This document shows positions 62,827 to 64,000 of a DNA stretch of 64,000 nucleotides, in pieces; positions within the stretch are counted from its first letter, which is position 1; every line of letters begins with the position of its first letter. Under the pieces are notes generated by a model, which was not told the origin of the DNA, searched no databases, and saw only the letters and a list, made by a program, of their open reading frames with translations. The translations under genes were made by a program, and so were the position numbers. Location: contig JANATF010000001.1 in assembly GCA_029449245.1 (NCBI GenBank), forward strand, positions 3,782,001 through 3,846,000, written 5' to 3'. This DNA is from Mortierella alpina. Its lineage: Eukaryota > Mortierellomycota > Mortierellomycetes > Mortierellales > Mortierellaceae.

Positions 62827-63769
62827 GCCGTATGGCGCCTCTCATTGGCCGATCAGGGCCGTATCTTGTAGATACATGTCGCCGTATCTTGTAGATGCAT
62901 GTCGACTAGTGCCGAAGTGCTTATAATGAAATACTACCGGTACGGCGGGCTTGTCTAGAGCGAGCTCGATCGTCCGAGCTGCTTGAATTGGAATTATAAA
63001 CGCTTTCAAGAATCGTCCAGATTCGCTATCGCAAAAAGCCTTACTCTTGCTGAAAGGTCGCTTTCGCAGCTCAGATGGTGAAGATAAGCAAATCAAGAAA
63101 ACTGTGCCGATGCACACACCGCTAACAAATAGTCATACTCTATCCGACGCCTGCTTATACAAATGCTTCCCGTTCGCCTGACGCCGTAGATAGATCAATA
63201 CCCCACTGTAGGGCTTCCACTGTCACTATATGCTCTATCGAAAAACCGATCCTTTGAGTGTGATGGCTTGCAATCCTTGGACAATAGTCTGTGTGCTTGT
63301 CTGCCCCATTTTTGTATGTGCGACATTCCTGAAGTTTTTGGAGCCTTATCATTTCATCCTCTTCTCCCGAGCCCTGGGAGTGTGGTGCATCACGCCAGGC
63401 ACTGTTTTCTTGATTTGCTTATCTTCACCATCTGAGCTGCGAAAGCGACCTTTCAGCAAGAGTAAGGCTTTTTGCGATAGCGAATCTGGACGATTCTTGA
63501 AAGCGTTTATAATTCCAATTCAAGCAGCTCGGACGATCGAGCTCGCTCTAGACAAGCCCGCCGTACTGGTAGTATTTCATTATAAGCACTTCGGCACTAG
63601 TCGACATGCATCTACAAGATACGGCGACATGTATCTACAAGATACGGCCCTGATCGGCCAATGAGAGGCGCCATACGGCTCCTATGGCCCATTTGCAAGT
63701 ACATGGGAACCCAGGCACAGTGGGCCAGTGCACTTTTTAGGTTTGTGCGTTGTGCAAAACTACATATAA
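62737..63769. repeat. 372-bp inverted repeat with 289-bp spacer
   Basis: Left arm 62737-63108 and right arm 63398-63769 are reverse complements without indels; I saw two mismatches. The left arm covers the end of unit 2 and the start of a third, truncated unit (from 62827). Homology continues past the right arm to the window end, interrupted by the second miniature element. Confidence 0.9.
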
Positions 63770-63950
63770 TGGCTCAACTCAAATGCATTTTTTTTTTCAC
63801 GGGTGATAATTATAAAAACATTCGGGCGTACGATTACGAATGTGCAGCATGCAATTCTGGGGCGCTGGATGATGACCTTCCTCTAAGTGCACGACTGGCA
63901 TAATTTTATAATTATCACCCGTGAAAAAAAAATGCATTTGAGTTGAGCCA
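63770..63950 (-). mobile_element. Miniature inverted-repeat element, copy 2 (intact)
   Basis: 181 bp with TIRs of about 48 bp (TGGCTCAACTCAAATGCATT..., T-run, CACGGGTGATAATTATAAAA). It sits at the same position of the repeat unit as copy 1, seen on the opposite strand. The core shares GCATGCAATTCTGGGGCGCTGG and GTACGATTACGAATGTGCAG with copy 1. No coding capacity. Confidence 0.9.
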
Positions 63951-64000
63951 ATGCTGTATAAACACCATGCAGTGCAGCAGCGAGTCCTCGCGGATCGCAC

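Overview
The window reads as a compact, intron-rich chromosome segment of a filamentous, early-diverging fungus. A Mortierella-like (Mortierellomycota) source is my best guess. The basis is chitin-pathway GFA1, fungal Zn2Cys6 and C2H2 regulators, short GT-AG introns, fungal-type ribosomal proteins, and a NELF-C/D gene of a kind I do not expect in yeasts. The species call is inference. Exon joins were made by hand from splice signals, reading frame and family conservation, and every reported spliced model closes in frame.

Left part (1-22 kb). A Zn2Cys6 transcription factor, 5' truncated by the window edge, faces a divergent ribosomal protein pair, RPL23 (-) and RPL27 (+), whose start codons are only 166 bp apart. 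Then come a PP2A B56 regulatory subunit, a two-GRAM TBC RabGAP, about 2 kb of non-coding sequence with a minisatellite, GFA1 (first step of chitin precursor synthesis) and RPS2.

Middle (22-33 kb). This part holds a membrane-anchored MINPP-type histidine phosphatase, a small LysM protein with a GPI-type tail, a LUD-domain protein, a UBE2G1-type E2 and an SRPBCC-fold protein with an acidic tail. A gene-poor stretch of nearly 8 kb (32.8-40.7 kb) follows. I can support only one weak small secreted ORF in it.

Right part (40-60 kb). An Msn2/4-like C2H2 factor is followed by an 11-exon NELF-C/D (TH1) homologue, a large disordered protein with a PP1-docking-like motif, MCM6 with an MCB box upstream, two proteins I do not recognise, a tRNA-Ala with a 417-bp Mutator-like miniature transposon just beside it, and the p24 cargo receptor EMP24.

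Right edge (60.9-64 kb). This is a repeat block: 609-bp tandem repeats, a 372-bp near-perfect inverted duplication, and a second miniature inverted-repeat element present at the same site in two copies.

The most unusual points are the NELF-C/D gene, an AT-AC intron required in RPL27, three GC-AG introns (B56, MCM6, EMP24), 13-nt coding exons (RPL23 start exon; the exon holding half of the MINPP catalytic motif), and two miniature transposon families. I did not find a multi-gene system that I would call new.
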